From Streptomyces marianii (GTDB lineage: Bacteria; Actinomycetota; Actinomycetes; Streptomycetales; Streptomycetaceae): a stretch of DNA of 64,000 nucleotides. The stretch's first letter is position 1. Each line of letters begins with the position of its first letter. Below the pieces are notes generated by a model. That model searched no databases. It was not told where the DNA came from and saw only the letters and a list, made by a program, of their open reading frames with translations. A program made the translations under genes and the position numbers. Where the stretch lies: assembly GCF_005795905.1 (NCBI RefSeq), contig NZ_VAWE01000001.1:8125501-8189500 (forward strand), written 5' to 3'. This document shows, in pieces, positions 45,159 to 54,498 of this stretch.

Positions 45159-46268
45159 ATGACAACGCGTGTATGGGACTATCTGGCGGAGTACGAGGCC
45201 GAGCGCCCGGACATCCTTGACGCCGTTGAGACGGTCTTCGCCTCGGGTCGGCTGGTGCTCGGCGCGAGCGTGCGCGGCTTCGAGGAGGAGTTCGCCGCCT
45301 ACCACTCGGTGGGCCACTGCGTGGGCGTCGACAACGGGACGAACGCGATCAAGCTGGGACTCCAGGCCCTCGGCGTCGGCCCCGGCGACGAGGTGATCAC
45401 GGTGTCGAACACCGCGGCACCCACCGTCGTGGCCATCGACTCCACCGGCGCGACTCCCGTCTTCGTCGACGTCCGTGAGGACGACCACCTCATGGACACC
45501 GGCCAGGTCGGGGCGGCCATCACGGAACGCACCCGGTGCCTCCTCCCCGTCCATCTGTACGGCCAGTGCGTGGACATGGGCCCGTTGAAGGAACTCGCCG
45601 CCCGGCACGGGCTGGCCGTCCTGGAGGACTGCGCCCAAGCCCACGGCGCCCGGCAGGGCGGGACCATGGCCGGCGCCACCGGTGACGCCGCCGCCTTCTC
45701 CTTCTACCCGACCAAGGTACTCGGCGCGTACGGCGACGGCGGCGCCACGATCACCTCGGACCCCTCCGTGGCGAAACGACTGCGCCGACTGCGCTACTAC
45801 GGTATGGACGAGCGCTACTACACCCTGGAGACCCCCGCCCACAACAGCCGCCTCGACGAACTCCACGCCGAGATCCTCCGCCGCAAGCTGAGGCGCCTCG
45901 ACGGCTACATCGCCGGCCGCCGCGCCGTCGCCCGGCGCTACGCCGAGGGTCTCGCCGACACCGACCTCGTCCTGCCGCGCACCGTGCCCGGCAACGAGCA
46001 CGTGTACTACGTGTACGTGGTCCGCCACCCCCGGCGCGACGACATCATCGAGCGCCTCAAGGCATACGACATCCACCTCAACATCAGCTACCCGTGGCCG
46101 GTGCACACCATGACCGGATTCGCCCACCTCGGATACGCCAAGGGGTCGCTCCCGGTCACCGAAGCGCTGGCCGAGGAGATCTTCTCGCTGCCGATGTACC
46201 CCTCGCTCGCTCCCGACCTCCAGGAGAAGGTCATCCAGGCCGTGCGCGAGGTACTGGGGACGCTGTGA
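45159..46268 (+). CDS. staI: StaI: PLP-dependent sugar 3-aminotransferase
   Basis: 369 residues, DegT/DnrJ/EryC1 fold. K186 in [15 protein letters not shown] forms the PLP aldimine, and D157 in [10 protein letters not shown] pairs with the pyridine nitrogen. It installs the 3' amino group, with glutamate as the usual donor, on the deoxyketosugar. Full length for the family. ATG 45159 follows a GGAAAGG site, 67 bases after staK. Confidence 0.94.
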   Translation: MTTRVWDYLAEYEAERPDILDAVETVFASGRLVLGASVRGFEEEFAAYHSVGHCVGVDNGTNAIKLGLQALGVGPGDEVITVSNTAAPTVVAIDSTGATPVFVDVREDDHLMDTGQVGAAITERTRCLLPVHLYGQCVDMGPLKELAARHGLAVLEDCAQAHGARQGGTMAGATGDAAAFSFYPTKVLGAYGDGGATITSDPSVAKRLRRLRYYGMDERYYTLETPAHNSRLDELHAEILRRKLRRLDGYIAGRRAVARRYAEGLADTDLVLPRTVPGNEHVYYVYVVRHPRRDDIIERLKAYDIHLNISYPWPVHTMTGFAHLGYAKGSLPVTEALAEEIFSLPMYPSLAPDLQEKVIQAVREVLGTL

Positions 46269-46323
46269 CACGCAGCCTCCCGCCCCGTTCCACCGAGCCG
46301 ACCACCGAGCCACCGGAGAAGAT

Positions 46324-46944
46324 GTGAAAGCACGCACACTCACCGTCGAGGGAGCCATCGAGTTCACCCCCCGCGTCTTCCCCGACGACCGGGGCAAGTT
46401 CATCTCGCCCTACCAGGAGGAGGCGTTCACCGAGGCCCACGGCGCTCCGCTCTTCCACGTCGCGCAGACCAACCACAGCGTGTCCCGGCGCGGCGTCGTA
46501 CGCGGCATCCACTACACGGTGACCCCACCCGGCACCGCGAAGTACGTCCACTGTTCCCGCGGCAGTGCGCTGGACATCGTCGTCGACATCAGGGTCGGCT
46601 CACCCACGTTCGGCCGCTGGGACGCGGTACTGATGGACCAGCGCGACCACCGGGCCAGCTTCATTCCGGTGGGAGTGGGCCACGCCTTCCTGGCACTGGA
46701 GGACGACACCGTCATGTCGTACATGCTCTCCGAGTGCTACGTCCCCGAGAACGAACTCTCCCTCTCCGCACTCGACCCGGCCCTCGCACTGCCGATCACC
46801 ACGGACACCGAGCCGATCCTCTCCGAGCGGGACCGCGCGGCGATCACCCTCGCCGAGGCCCAGCGGCAGGGCCTGCTGCCGGACTACGCCCGCTGCCGGC
46901 AGATCGAGAGGGGCTGGCTCGCGCCGGCGGGGCCCGTGCCGTAA
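46324..46944 (+). CDS. staE: StaE: dTDP-4-ketohexose 3,5-epimerase
   Basis: 206 residues, RmlC-type cupin. R60 and H63 in RRGVVRGIHYTVTPPG are the family's active-site Arg and His base, and HCSRGSALDIVVDIRVGSPTFGRW is the core strand pair. It inverts sugar stereocentres to reach the L-series. GTG 46324 is preceded by GGAGAA. 55 bases separate it from staI. The 233 bases after it contain no gene and may carry a separate promoter for staMB-staC. Confidence 0.93.
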   Translation: MKARTLTVEGAIEFTPRVFPDDRGKFISPYQEEAFTEAHGAPLFHVAQTNHSVSRRGVVRGIHYTVTPPGTAKYVHCSRGSALDIVVDIRVGSPTFGRWDAVLMDQRDHRASFIPVGVGHAFLALEDDTVMSYMLSECYVPENELSLSALDPALALPITTDTEPILSERDRAAITLAEAQRQGLLPDYARCRQIERGWLAPAGPVP

Positions 46945-47177
46945 CGCCCGCGCACCCACGCGCGGTTCGTATCCCCCGGCGCACCCGGGAGCGCATGGGT
47001 CGTGCGGCGTCCGGCCCGGCCCACCGTCCGGGGCGGACGCCCGTCCCCACGCGAACGAGTGGGTCCCGACCGGCGCCCCGGCTCAGTGGCCCGCCCGCCG
47101 GGATGCTGTGACCGGCGGGTCCGCGCCCCGCCCGCATGCCTGCTTGCTGTCACCTGCCAACCAGAGAGGCCGTTTCC

Positions 47178-48020
47178 ATGACCGACCCCGTCCAGACCCT
47201 GCCCGAGCCGGAAGCCGTCGGCAAGCTGTACGACCGGCTGACGCTGAGCGCGATGAACGACGGCACCTTCAACCCCAACGTCCACATCGGCTACTGGGAC
47301 ACACCGGACTCCGAGGCCACGATCGAGGAGGCGATGGACCGGCTCACGGACGTCTTCATCGAGCGGATGAGGGTGGACGACTCCTCCCACGTCCTCGACC
47401 TGGGCTGCGGGGTGGGCGGTCCCGGTCTGCGGGTGGTGACGCACACGGGCGCGCGGGTCACCGGCATCAGCATCAGCGAGGAGCAGATCAAGACCGCGGG
47501 TCGGCTGGCGGCCGAGGCCGGACTCGCCGACCGGGCGGTCTTCCAGCACGGCGACGCGATGCGACTTCCCTTCGCAGACGCGTCGTTCGACGCCGTGATG
47601 GCTCTGGAGTCCGTCTGCCACATGCCGGACCGGCAGCAGGTGTTCACCGAGGTGTGCCGGGTGCTCCGGCCCGGCGGCCGGATCGTCCTGACCGACGTGT
47701 TCGAACGTCACCCGCGCAAGGCGGTACGTCATCCGGGCATCGACAAGTTCTGCCACGACCTGATGTCGACCACGGCGGACATCGACGACTACGTCGCCCT
47801 GCTCCACCGCTCCGGCCTGCGGCTGCGCGAGATCCTCGACGTCACCGAGCAGACCACGCTGCGTCTCGCCGACGAACTGGGGAAGCTGGCGGCCGTCGAG
47901 GACCGCCCGGTGGCCATGGACGAGGGCAACTTCGACTTCGGCGACGACGCCTTCAAGCCGTCCGACCTGGCGGGTGCCGACGACTTCGGCTGCCTCCTGG
48001 TCACTGCCGAACGCCCCTGA
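47178..48020 (+). CDS. staMB: StaMB: SAM-dependent 4'-O-methyltransferase
   Basis: 280 residues. Motif I VLDLGCGVGG (72-81) binds SAM, and the MRLPFADASFDAVMALESVCH strand and CRVLRPGGRIVLTDVF segment are usual for small-molecule O-methyltransferases. The lid (NVHIGYWDTPDS) resembles that of StaMA. By position and relatives it completes staurosporine by methylating the sugar oxygen. ATG 47178 lies downstream of GAGAGG. It has its own 233-base upstream gap. Confidence 0.9.
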   Translation: MTDPVQTLPEPEAVGKLYDRLTLSAMNDGTFNPNVHIGYWDTPDSEATIEEAMDRLTDVFIERMRVDDSSHVLDLGCGVGGPGLRVVTHTGARVTGISISEEQIKTAGRLAAEAGLADRAVFQHGDAMRLPFADASFDAVMALESVCHMPDRQQVFTEVCRVLRPGGRIVLTDVFERHPRKAVRHPGIDKFCHDLMSTTADIDDYVALLHRSGLRLREILDVTEQTTLRLADELGKLAAVEDRPVAMDEGNFDFGDDAFKPSDLAGADDFGCLLVTAERP

Positions 48021-48125
48021 CCGGATGCGCGCGGGGAGGACGCACCCGCGCTCCCTCCCCGCGCGGTACGGACGGGCCGTGAGCCGAACGAGCAGGACGG
48101 ATCCACGAGGAGAGGCAGGAACGAG

Positions 48126-49766
48126 ATGACGCATTCCGGCGAGCGGACCGATGTGCTGATCGTGGGCGGCGGCCCGGTCGGGATGGCGCTGGCGCTGGAC
48201 CTGACGTACCGCGGGGTCGACTGCATGGTCGTCGACGCCGGTGACGGACAGGTCCGGCATCCCAAGGTCAGCACGATCGGTCCGCGCTCGATGGAACTGT
48301 TCCGCCGCTGGGGCGTCGCGGACGCCGTCCGGGGGGCGGGCTGGCCCGCCGACCATCCTCTGGACATCGCCTGGGTCACCAGGGTGGGCGGTCACGAGGT
48401 GTACCGGTACCGCCGTGGCACCGCCGCGAGCCGACCGGCCTTCGTGCACACCCCCGAGCCCGACCAGATCTGTCCCGCACACTGGCTGACCCCGGTGCTG
48501 GCGCAGGCAGTGGGCGTCCACCCGGACGGCCCGCTGCGGTTCCGCACCACCGTCGACCACGTGCTGCCGGCCGACGACCACGTCGACGCCGCCCTCACCG
48601 ACCAGGCCACCGGTACGACCGGCACCGTCCGGGCACGCTTCCTGGTCGCCTGCGACGGCGCCTCTTCCCCGATCCGCCGGGCCTGCGGCATCGAGGCACC
48701 GGGCCGTCACCGTACGCAGGTCTTCCGCAACGTCCTCTTCCGAGCCCCCGAACTCAAGGAGCGACTCGGCGACCGCGCCGCCCTCGTGTACTTCCTCATG
48801 CTGTCGTCCACGCTGCGCTTCCCCATGCGCTCGCTGAACGGCAGCGACCTGTACAACCTGGTCGTGGGCGCGGACGGCGACGGCGGGACCGGTGTCGACG
48901 CCATGTCCCTGATCCGCGAGGCCCTGGCCTTCCACACGCCGGTGGAACTGCTCGGCGACAGCGAGTGGCGTCTCACCCACCGGGTCGCCGACCGGTACCG
49001 GGCCGGGCGCGTCCTCCTCGCCGGCGACGCGGCGCACACCCTGTCGCCTTCCGGCGGCTTCGGGCTCAACACCGGTATCGCGGACGCCGCCGACCTGGGG
49101 TGGAAACTCGCCGCCACGCTGAACGGCTGGGCGGGACGGCACCTGCTCGACACGTACGACACGGAGCGCCGGCCGATCGCCCTGGAGAGCCTCGACGAGG
49201 CCAACACCAACCTTCAGCGCACCATGGGCAGGGAGGTACCACCCGAGATCCACCTGGACGGGCCCGAGGGCGAGCGGGCCCGCACCGAGATGGCCGGGCG
49301 GCTGGAGAGCAGCGGCGCGCAGCGGGAGTTCGACGCCCCGCAGATCCACTTCGGACTGCGCTACCGCTCGCCGGCGATCATCGACGACCCCGACGTACCG
49401 GTCCGCCACGGTCAGCCGGACGCCGACTGGCGGCCCGGCAGCGAGCCCGGCCACCGCGCCGCGCACGCCTGGTGGGACGCCGCCACCTCCACGCTCGACC
49501 TGTTCGGCCGGGGCTTCGTCCTGCTTCGCTTCGCGGACCACGACGACCTTCCGGCGTTCGAGGGCGCTTTCGCCGGGCGGGGCGTGCCGCTGACCGTGCA
49601 TCAGGGCGGCGACCCGGAGATCGCCAAACTGTACGAGCGCGCCTTCGTGCTCGTACGCCCCGACGGCCATGTGGCGTGGCGCGGCGACGATCTCCCAGGG
49701 GACCCGGCGACCCTCGTCGACACGGTCCGGGGCGAGGGGGGCGAGGCCGCATCCGGCGAGGGGTGA
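48126..49766 (+). CDS. staC: StaC: FAD-binding protein steering aglycone oxidation (RebC family)
   Basis: 546 residues, aromatic-hydroxylase fold. GGGPVG at 14-19 and RVLLAGDAAHTLSPSGGFGLNTG (FAD motif, about 295-317) are intact. RebC, its rebeccamycin counterpart, pushes the StaP product to the fully oxidised arcyriaflavin; StaC instead yields K252c. The sequence alone cannot confirm which, but the sta neighbourhood favours StaC. The last biosynthetic gene; ATG 48126 with GGAGAGGCAGG. No gene lies in 49767-50069. Confidence 0.92.
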   Translation: MTHSGERTDVLIVGGGPVGMALALDLTYRGVDCMVVDAGDGQVRHPKVSTIGPRSMELFRRWGVADAVRGAGWPADHPLDIAWVTRVGGHEVYRYRRGTAASRPAFVHTPEPDQICPAHWLTPVLAQAVGVHPDGPLRFRTTVDHVLPADDHVDAALTDQATGTTGTVRARFLVACDGASSPIRRACGIEAPGRHRTQVFRNVLFRAPELKERLGDRAALVYFLMLSSTLRFPMRSLNGSDLYNLVVGADGDGGTGVDAMSLIREALAFHTPVELLGDSEWRLTHRVADRYRAGRVLLAGDAAHTLSPSGGFGLNTGIADAADLGWKLAATLNGWAGRHLLDTYDTERRPIALESLDEANTNLQRTMGREVPPEIHLDGPEGERARTEMAGRLESSGAQREFDAPQIHFGLRYRSPAIIDDPDVPVRHGQPDADWRPGSEPGHRAAHAWWDAATSTLDLFGRGFVLLRFADHDDLPAFEGAFAGRGVPLTVHQGGDPEIAKLYERAFVLVRPDGHVAWRGDDLPGDPATLVDTVRGEGGEAASGEG

Positions 49767-50069
49767 CCGCGCGGAGCACATGATGGGGCGAGGGCCACCC
49801 GCACGTACGGCAGTTGCCGAACGCGCTCCGGCCCGAACGGTCCGCGAGTGTGCAGGGCCCCGGAAGGCCGGGGTGGCGCGAGCGGGCACCGGAGTGCTCT
49901 CCGTCCACACCGCCGCGTATCCCTGCCGACGGCTCCACCGGGGTGAGAGCGAACGCCGGGACGGCGCGGCGGTGGGCCGGCCCACCCCGAGACGTGCCAC
50001 CACGGCTCATGATTGGCGGTGAAGCCCGGTACAGCGGCCATCGACTGGATGATGAGGGGTACGGCGTAC

Positions 50070-50933
50070 ATGGATGTGGCCGGCAGCGGCGTCAGCGGGA
50101 ACACGGCTGACGCACTGATGTATTTCTGGTTCTTCCTGGTCGTGCTGTCCACGGCCTACGTCGCCTACGACGCGTTCACCAAGAACCCCGAACTGACCGT
50201 GATGAAGTGGGGCTGGGTCCTGGTGACGCTCTACATCGGTCCGGTCGGCGCGGCACTCTACGTGCTCTCCTGCAAGGAACCCAGGCCGGGGACCCATGAG
50301 CGGTTCGTGGCACCCCTGTGGAAACAGGCTTTCGGGTCGACCATCCACTGTGTGGCCGGAGATGCCACCGGCATCATGATGGCCGCGGTGATCGCGTCGA
50401 TGCTGGGCCTTCCTCCCTGGGGCGACAGCGTGCTCGAGTACGTTGTGGGTTTCGGCTTCGGACTGCTGATCTTCCAGGCCCTCTTCATGCGGGACATGCT
50501 CGGCGGAAGCTACCTCCGGGCCGTGCGCTCCACCGTGTTCGCGGAGTGGCTGTCGATGAACTGCGTGATGGGTGCCATGGTGGCCGTGCTCGTGATCATT
50601 CGGAGCCATGTGCCCGGTACCGACGACGCGGGCAGCGTCCGCTTCTGGGCCACGTTCTCCGTCGCGGTCCTGGCAGGGCTGGCCTTCGCCTACCCCGTGA
50701 ACGTCTGGCTGGTGGCCAACCATCTGAAGCACGGCATGGGGACCGTACGGGCACTGGGCGAGGGCGGGGAAGCGGTCCCGGCGGCGACGGCGGCGCCGGT
50801 CTCGGCCGGCGCCGGAATGGACATGCCGCAGAGCGAGGTGACCGGGGAGCAGAAGGCCGCGATGGCGACGCTGACCCTCGTCTTCCTCGCCTCCGGTGTC
50901 CTGCTGGCGGGCATCTTCGGAGACCTCGGCTGA
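50070..50933 (+). CDS. DUF4396 membrane protein
   Basis: About 287 residues with six or so hydrophobic helices. Distinct ones are ALMYFWFFLVVLSTAYVAY, MKWGWVLVTLYIGPVGAAL, AVIASMLGLPPWG and NCVMGAMVAVLVIIRSHV. The pattern is of DUF4396/copper-associated integral proteins, and the later HGMGTVRAL and GMDMP stretches contain Met and His that could touch a metal. Start choice: ATG 50070 has GAGGGG 10 bases upstream; TTG 50013 and ATG 50049 are also in frame. It follows staC at about 300 bases; a link to staurosporine is not supported. Confidence 0.72.
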   Translation: MDVAGSGVSGNTADALMYFWFFLVVLSTAYVAYDAFTKNPELTVMKWGWVLVTLYIGPVGAALYVLSCKEPRPGTHERFVAPLWKQAFGSTIHCVAGDATGIMMAAVIASMLGLPPWGDSVLEYVVGFGFGLLIFQALFMRDMLGGSYLRAVRSTVFAEWLSMNCVMGAMVAVLVIIRSHVPGTDDAGSVRFWATFSVAVLAGLAFAYPVNVWLVANHLKHGMGTVRALGEGGEAVPAATAAPVSAGAGMDMPQSEVTGEQKAAMATLTLVFLASGVLLAGIFGDLG

Positions 50934-51030
50934 CACGGCCCTGCTCTCCCGAAGCTACGGCGGAGTGACAAGTAGGCCTTTGTGGCGCATCTGGGGGGCG
51001 TCTCCCGTTGAGTGAGCTGCCGCGTGGTGG

Positions 51031-51441
51031 TCACGCGGCGACGACGAAGTCCTGCTGGTAGCGGGCGGTGTGCTGCCGTTCGTGTTCGAGTCGACCGTGA
51101 TATTCCCAGCACGCGTCGAAGTCGCCGTTGTCGATCACGGCGCGTAGGAGGAGGACGGCTTCGGCGCCGGTCAGACTCCATCTCGCCCCGGTCACATCGA
51201 GCCGGTCCTTGATCAAGTAGCGGCAGCATCCCTCGATCACCCCGGTGGCGATCGGCCAGCCCAGGGCCAGCGCGAGGCCATAGCCGAGATTGGGCTGCTT
51301 CGCCTTCAGATAGGCGATGGCGCTTTGCAGGCCGGGCAGTTGAGCGGACCTGCTGTCCTCGTGGAGGCCGCGGGCCCGGGCGTGGGCGTTCAGGTCGGCC
51401 ACGACGCGGCTGGCGTGACCTTCCAGGTTGGTGCGGGCCAT
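51031..51441 (-). pseudogene. C-terminal remnant of an ISKra4-family transposase
   Basis: 136 residues matching the end of ISKra4 transposases: LGYGLALALGWPIATGVIEG, then CRYLIKDRLDVTGARWSLTG and AEAVLLLRAVIDNGDFDAC. The catalytic N-terminal and central parts are missing upstream, where the phase breaks at 51441. A dead element that shows past transposition at the right flank of the sta cluster. Confidence 0.85.
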
Positions 51442-51719
51442 GTCCGCGACGTGCGTCTGGCGGGCGGGGCATACCGCGCCAGCACCGCAAGCAGCTGCTC
51501 CCGAGCCTCGGCATCCGGCGGACGTTCACCCCGGCGCGCAGCCGGGACCACGGCAGAGGCCACCGCCACAGGCGAGGCCGGCACCGGCTCGACGCGCGGC
51601 AACTCACCCACGACCTGGCACGCCGTCGTCATACGGGCCAGCTCCCGCTCGCACGTCGCCAACAGAGCCGCGATCCGCTCCGCCTCCACCCGAAGCCGCT
51701 CGGCCTCACCACGGCAGGC
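51390..51719 (-). pseudogene. Coiled-coil fragment, probably an IS accessory ORF
   Basis: In another phase just upstream of the ISKra4 tail the minus strand reads RGEAERLRVEAERIAALLA then CERELARMTTACQVVGEL, a coiled coil like small ORFs that accompany Streptomyces transposases. Its end overlaps the remnant transposase in a different phase. Too short and out of frame to be functional. Confidence 0.45.
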
Positions 51720-51954
51720 CGCCTCCCGCTCCCGCAGAACTCCTCCTCACGAGGTTCGCACCGCAGGGGTGACCGCCGCGGACAACGGCACGAACGGCTC
51801 CAACCCCGGCCACAGACTGCCCGGGTGAGGAACACCAAGAAGATGCAGGGGCCCGCCACCGGCAGCCTTCGGCGACTGGGCTGTTCGGCGGCACCCGGGT
51901 CGGCTGACCGTGCCGTCGGCGCCCCGCCCGCAGCTCTGCTGGCACCCTGTCAGT

Positions 51955-53283
51955 ATGTCCGACCCGGCCGCCGCGATGCCCCGGGCCGAGCTGACCCCCC
52001 GAGACGTCACGGTCATGGTGGTGGGCATCGTCCTGGGCATCGGCATCTTCAGGACGCCCTCGCTCGTCGCCCAGTACTCCGCCGACGAGACCGTCTTCGT
52101 GTCCCTGTGGCTGCTGGGCGGCCTCTTCACCCTGGCCGGAGCGCTCTGCTACGCCGAACTGGGTAGTGCGCGCCCGGACGCGGGCGGCGAGTACGCCTTC
52201 CTCCGCGCGGCCTACGGGCCCCGCCTCGCACTGTTGTTCGCCTGGGCGCGGTGCACGGTCATCCAGCCGGGCGCCATCGCCGCCGCGGCCTTCGTCACGG
52301 GCGACTACGCGAACGTGCTTCTGCCGCTGGGCCGGTACGGTCCCGGCGTCTACGCCCTCGCCTCGATCCTCCTGTTCACCCTGGTCAACCGGGTGGGAAC
52401 GAGGCCGGGGAAGACCACCCAGAATGTCATCGGGGTGGCCGTCGTCCTGGCCGTCCTCGCCATCGTCGTCTCCGCGTTCCTCACCACCGGCCCGACGCCC
52501 CGTCAGGGCACCCCGCAGGACACGACCTGGGCCGGGATCGGCCTGGCCATGATGTTCATCCTCCTGACCTACGGGGGCTGGAACGAGGCCGCCTACCTCT
52601 CGGGCGAACTGCACGACGCCCGCCGCACCATGGCCCGGGCCCTGATCGCCGGCGTCCTGATCGTCATCGCGGTGTCCCTCGCGATCAACTTCGCCTATCT
52701 GCGCGTGCTGGGACTGGACGGCATCCGCGACTCCGACGTGGTGGGGGCCGCGATGATGCGCGCCGTCGCCGGCAGCACCGGCGAGGCCGTGATGAGCGTC
52801 GTCGTTGTGTTGTCCGCCCTCACCACGGTCAACGGACTGATCATCACCGGCTCGCGCTCCTACTACGTCCTCGGCCGCGACCTCGGGGCGCTGAAGTCCA
52901 TCGGCCGGTGGCGGGAGCGCGGCTCGACCCCCGCCAACGCGCTCGTCCTCCAGGCTGCCGTCTGCGCGGCCCTGGTCGTCTTCGGATCCGCCACCCGGGC
53001 GGGCTTCCGGTCGATGGTCTCGTACACCGCGCCGGTGTTCTGGTTCTTCACGCTGCTGGTGGCGCTGTCGCTGTACGTCTTCCACCATCGGGGGACCGGT
53101 GGTAGACACCCCTACCGGACGCCGCTGCACCCTGTGACTCCGGCGTTCTTCGCCCTCGCCTGCCTCGGGGTGCTCTGGTCCAGCCTCCTCTACGCCGGCT
53201 GGGGCTCGGTCCTGGGCGTGGCGGTCCTCCTGGCCGGCACCCCCCTGCTCCTCGTCCGGACCGCCGGCTCAGACTCTGGCTGA
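51955..53283 (+). CDS. APC-superfamily amino acid permease
   Basis: 442 residues, about 12 membrane helices. The first helix region (VMVVGIVLGIGIFRTPSLVA) carries the GxGIF signature of amino acid/polyamine antiporters, and ELGSARPDAGGEYAFLRAAYG follows in the expected place. It should import or exchange an amino acid. Between two transposon remnants, it has no neighbour in an operon. ATG 51955 is the first Met of the conserved region. Role in staurosporine self-export is not indicated. Confidence 0.88.
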   Translation: MSDPAAAMPRAELTPRDVTVMVVGIVLGIGIFRTPSLVAQYSADETVFVSLWLLGGLFTLAGALCYAELGSARPDAGGEYAFLRAAYGPRLALLFAWARCTVIQPGAIAAAAFVTGDYANVLLPLGRYGPGVYALASILLFTLVNRVGTRPGKTTQNVIGVAVVLAVLAIVVSAFLTTGPTPRQGTPQDTTWAGIGLAMMFILLTYGGWNEAAYLSGELHDARRTMARALIAGVLIVIAVSLAINFAYLRVLGLDGIRDSDVVGAAMMRAVAGSTGEAVMSVVVVLSALTTVNGLIITGSRSYYVLGRDLGALKSIGRWRERGSTPANALVLQAAVCAALVVFGSATRAGFRSMVSYTAPVFWFFTLLVALSLYVFHHRGTGGRHPYRTPLHPVTPAFFALACLGVLWSSLLYAGWGSVLGVAVLLAGTPLLLVRTAGSDSG

Positions 53284-53410
53284 TCTCCCCAGGCCGCTCG
53301 GCTCTTGACGGCGTCCGCTCGTCGGCACCCGCCGGGCCGACCGGTGCCATGTGCAGTGTCATGTGCCTTACCACCCAACGGGTGTGTCATGAGAAGTTGC
53401 CGAGAAGACC

Positions 53411-53590
53411 TCATCGGATGAGATTGTGCAGGACGGGGATGCTGGCACCTGCGCTGGTCAGTCCGGCGATGATGGAGGCTGCCACGGGAGCGCCAGCGAG
53501 GACGGTGAGGCCGCCGATGACGAGGCCGATGACGAGGGCTGTGAGCAGAAAGACGGTGGTGTGCAGGGACGGGAGCGGCTGGGCGGCGGG
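53411..53590 (-). pseudogene. C-terminal scrap of a small membrane protein
   Basis: The minus phase ending at 53411 reads PLPSLHTTVFLLTALVIGLV, IGGLTVLAGAPVAASIIAGL, TSAGASIPVLHNLIR then stop. These are two hydrophobic helices with natural composition. No start exists in phase; a stop precedes it beneath the IS5-type DNA. It seems to have been cut when that element arrived. Family not recognised. Confidence 0.5.
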
Positions 53591-53609
53591 GTCGCGCCAG
53601 CAGAGCCGC

Positions 53610-54314
53610 GATCCGCTTTACGGACTGTTCCGCAGGTGGCAGCGCCAGGGCGTATGGGCGCGGCTGCTGACGTTGTTGCAGGCGAGGGCCGACTCGTTCG
53701 GGCTGATCGACTGGGAAGTCAACGTCGACTCCACGGTCTGCCGGGCCCATCAGCATGCGGCCGGTGCCCGCCGCAACGGCGCTGGGCAGAAGGAACCGCC
53801 CGGCGGGGTCGGCCACGAGCCAGACGATCATGGGCTGGGCAGGTCCCGCGGTGGCTTCACCACGAAGATCCATCTGGCGTGCGAGCAGGGCCAGAAGCCG
53901 CTGTCGCTGCTGGTAACGGCGGGCCAGCGGGGCGACAGCCCGCAGTTCGAGCCGGTCCTCGAAGCCATCCGGGTGCCCAGGCCCGGCGGTGGGCGCCCCA
54001 GACGCAAACCGCTGCGGGTGCGGGGAGACAAGGCGTATTCCTCGCGTGCCAACCGCGCCTACCTGCGCAGACGCGGGATCCGGTGCACGATCCCGGAGCC
54101 GGCCGACCAGATCCGCAACCGCACCGCAAGCGCCCTCGGATCCTCCGGTGGCCGCCCGCCGGCTTTCGACCGGCAGGACTACAAGGCGCGTCACGCGGTG
54201 GAGTGCGGGATCAGCCGCCTCAAGCAGCACCGGGCTGTTGCGACCAGATACGACAAGCTCGCCGTGCGTTTCGAGGCGGCCGTTCACGTCGCGGCGATCA
54301 ACCAGTGGGTGTGA
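53610..54314 (+). pseudogene. IS5-family transposase lacking its N-terminus
   Basis: About 234 residues from DPLYGLFRRWQRQGVWARLL to the normal end. The DDE parts remain: VNVDSTVCRAHQH (first Asp), LRVRGDKAYSSRA (second Asp) and HAVECGISRLKQHRAVATRYD (Glu). The usual head (PWRDLPxxYGxWQTV region) is gone, and upstream phase sequence is unrelated. The frame is open back to 53349, but that part is not transposase. No inverted repeats were found, so the element is dead. Confidence 0.8.
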
Positions 54315-54498
54315 ACCCCGGCCGTCGGGCCGTGTCATCCCGGCCACCGGGAACGAGCAGCAGACTCAAGGGGAGGTCCCGTAGTCGCCGACTGGCCTGG
54401 CTACGGGCAGGTGGTCACCCTGAGCCAGGGCCGCCTGTCGCCCCGCATCCGTCCGATAATCGGTTGCCTTGTCGGAGACGCTCCCCAAAAGTGAGGCA

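Noticed and set aside
46884..50003. 1039-residue minus-strand frame across staMB-staC
   Set aside because: Exact antisense of strong coding sequence; Arg/Gly/Val-rich without motifs.
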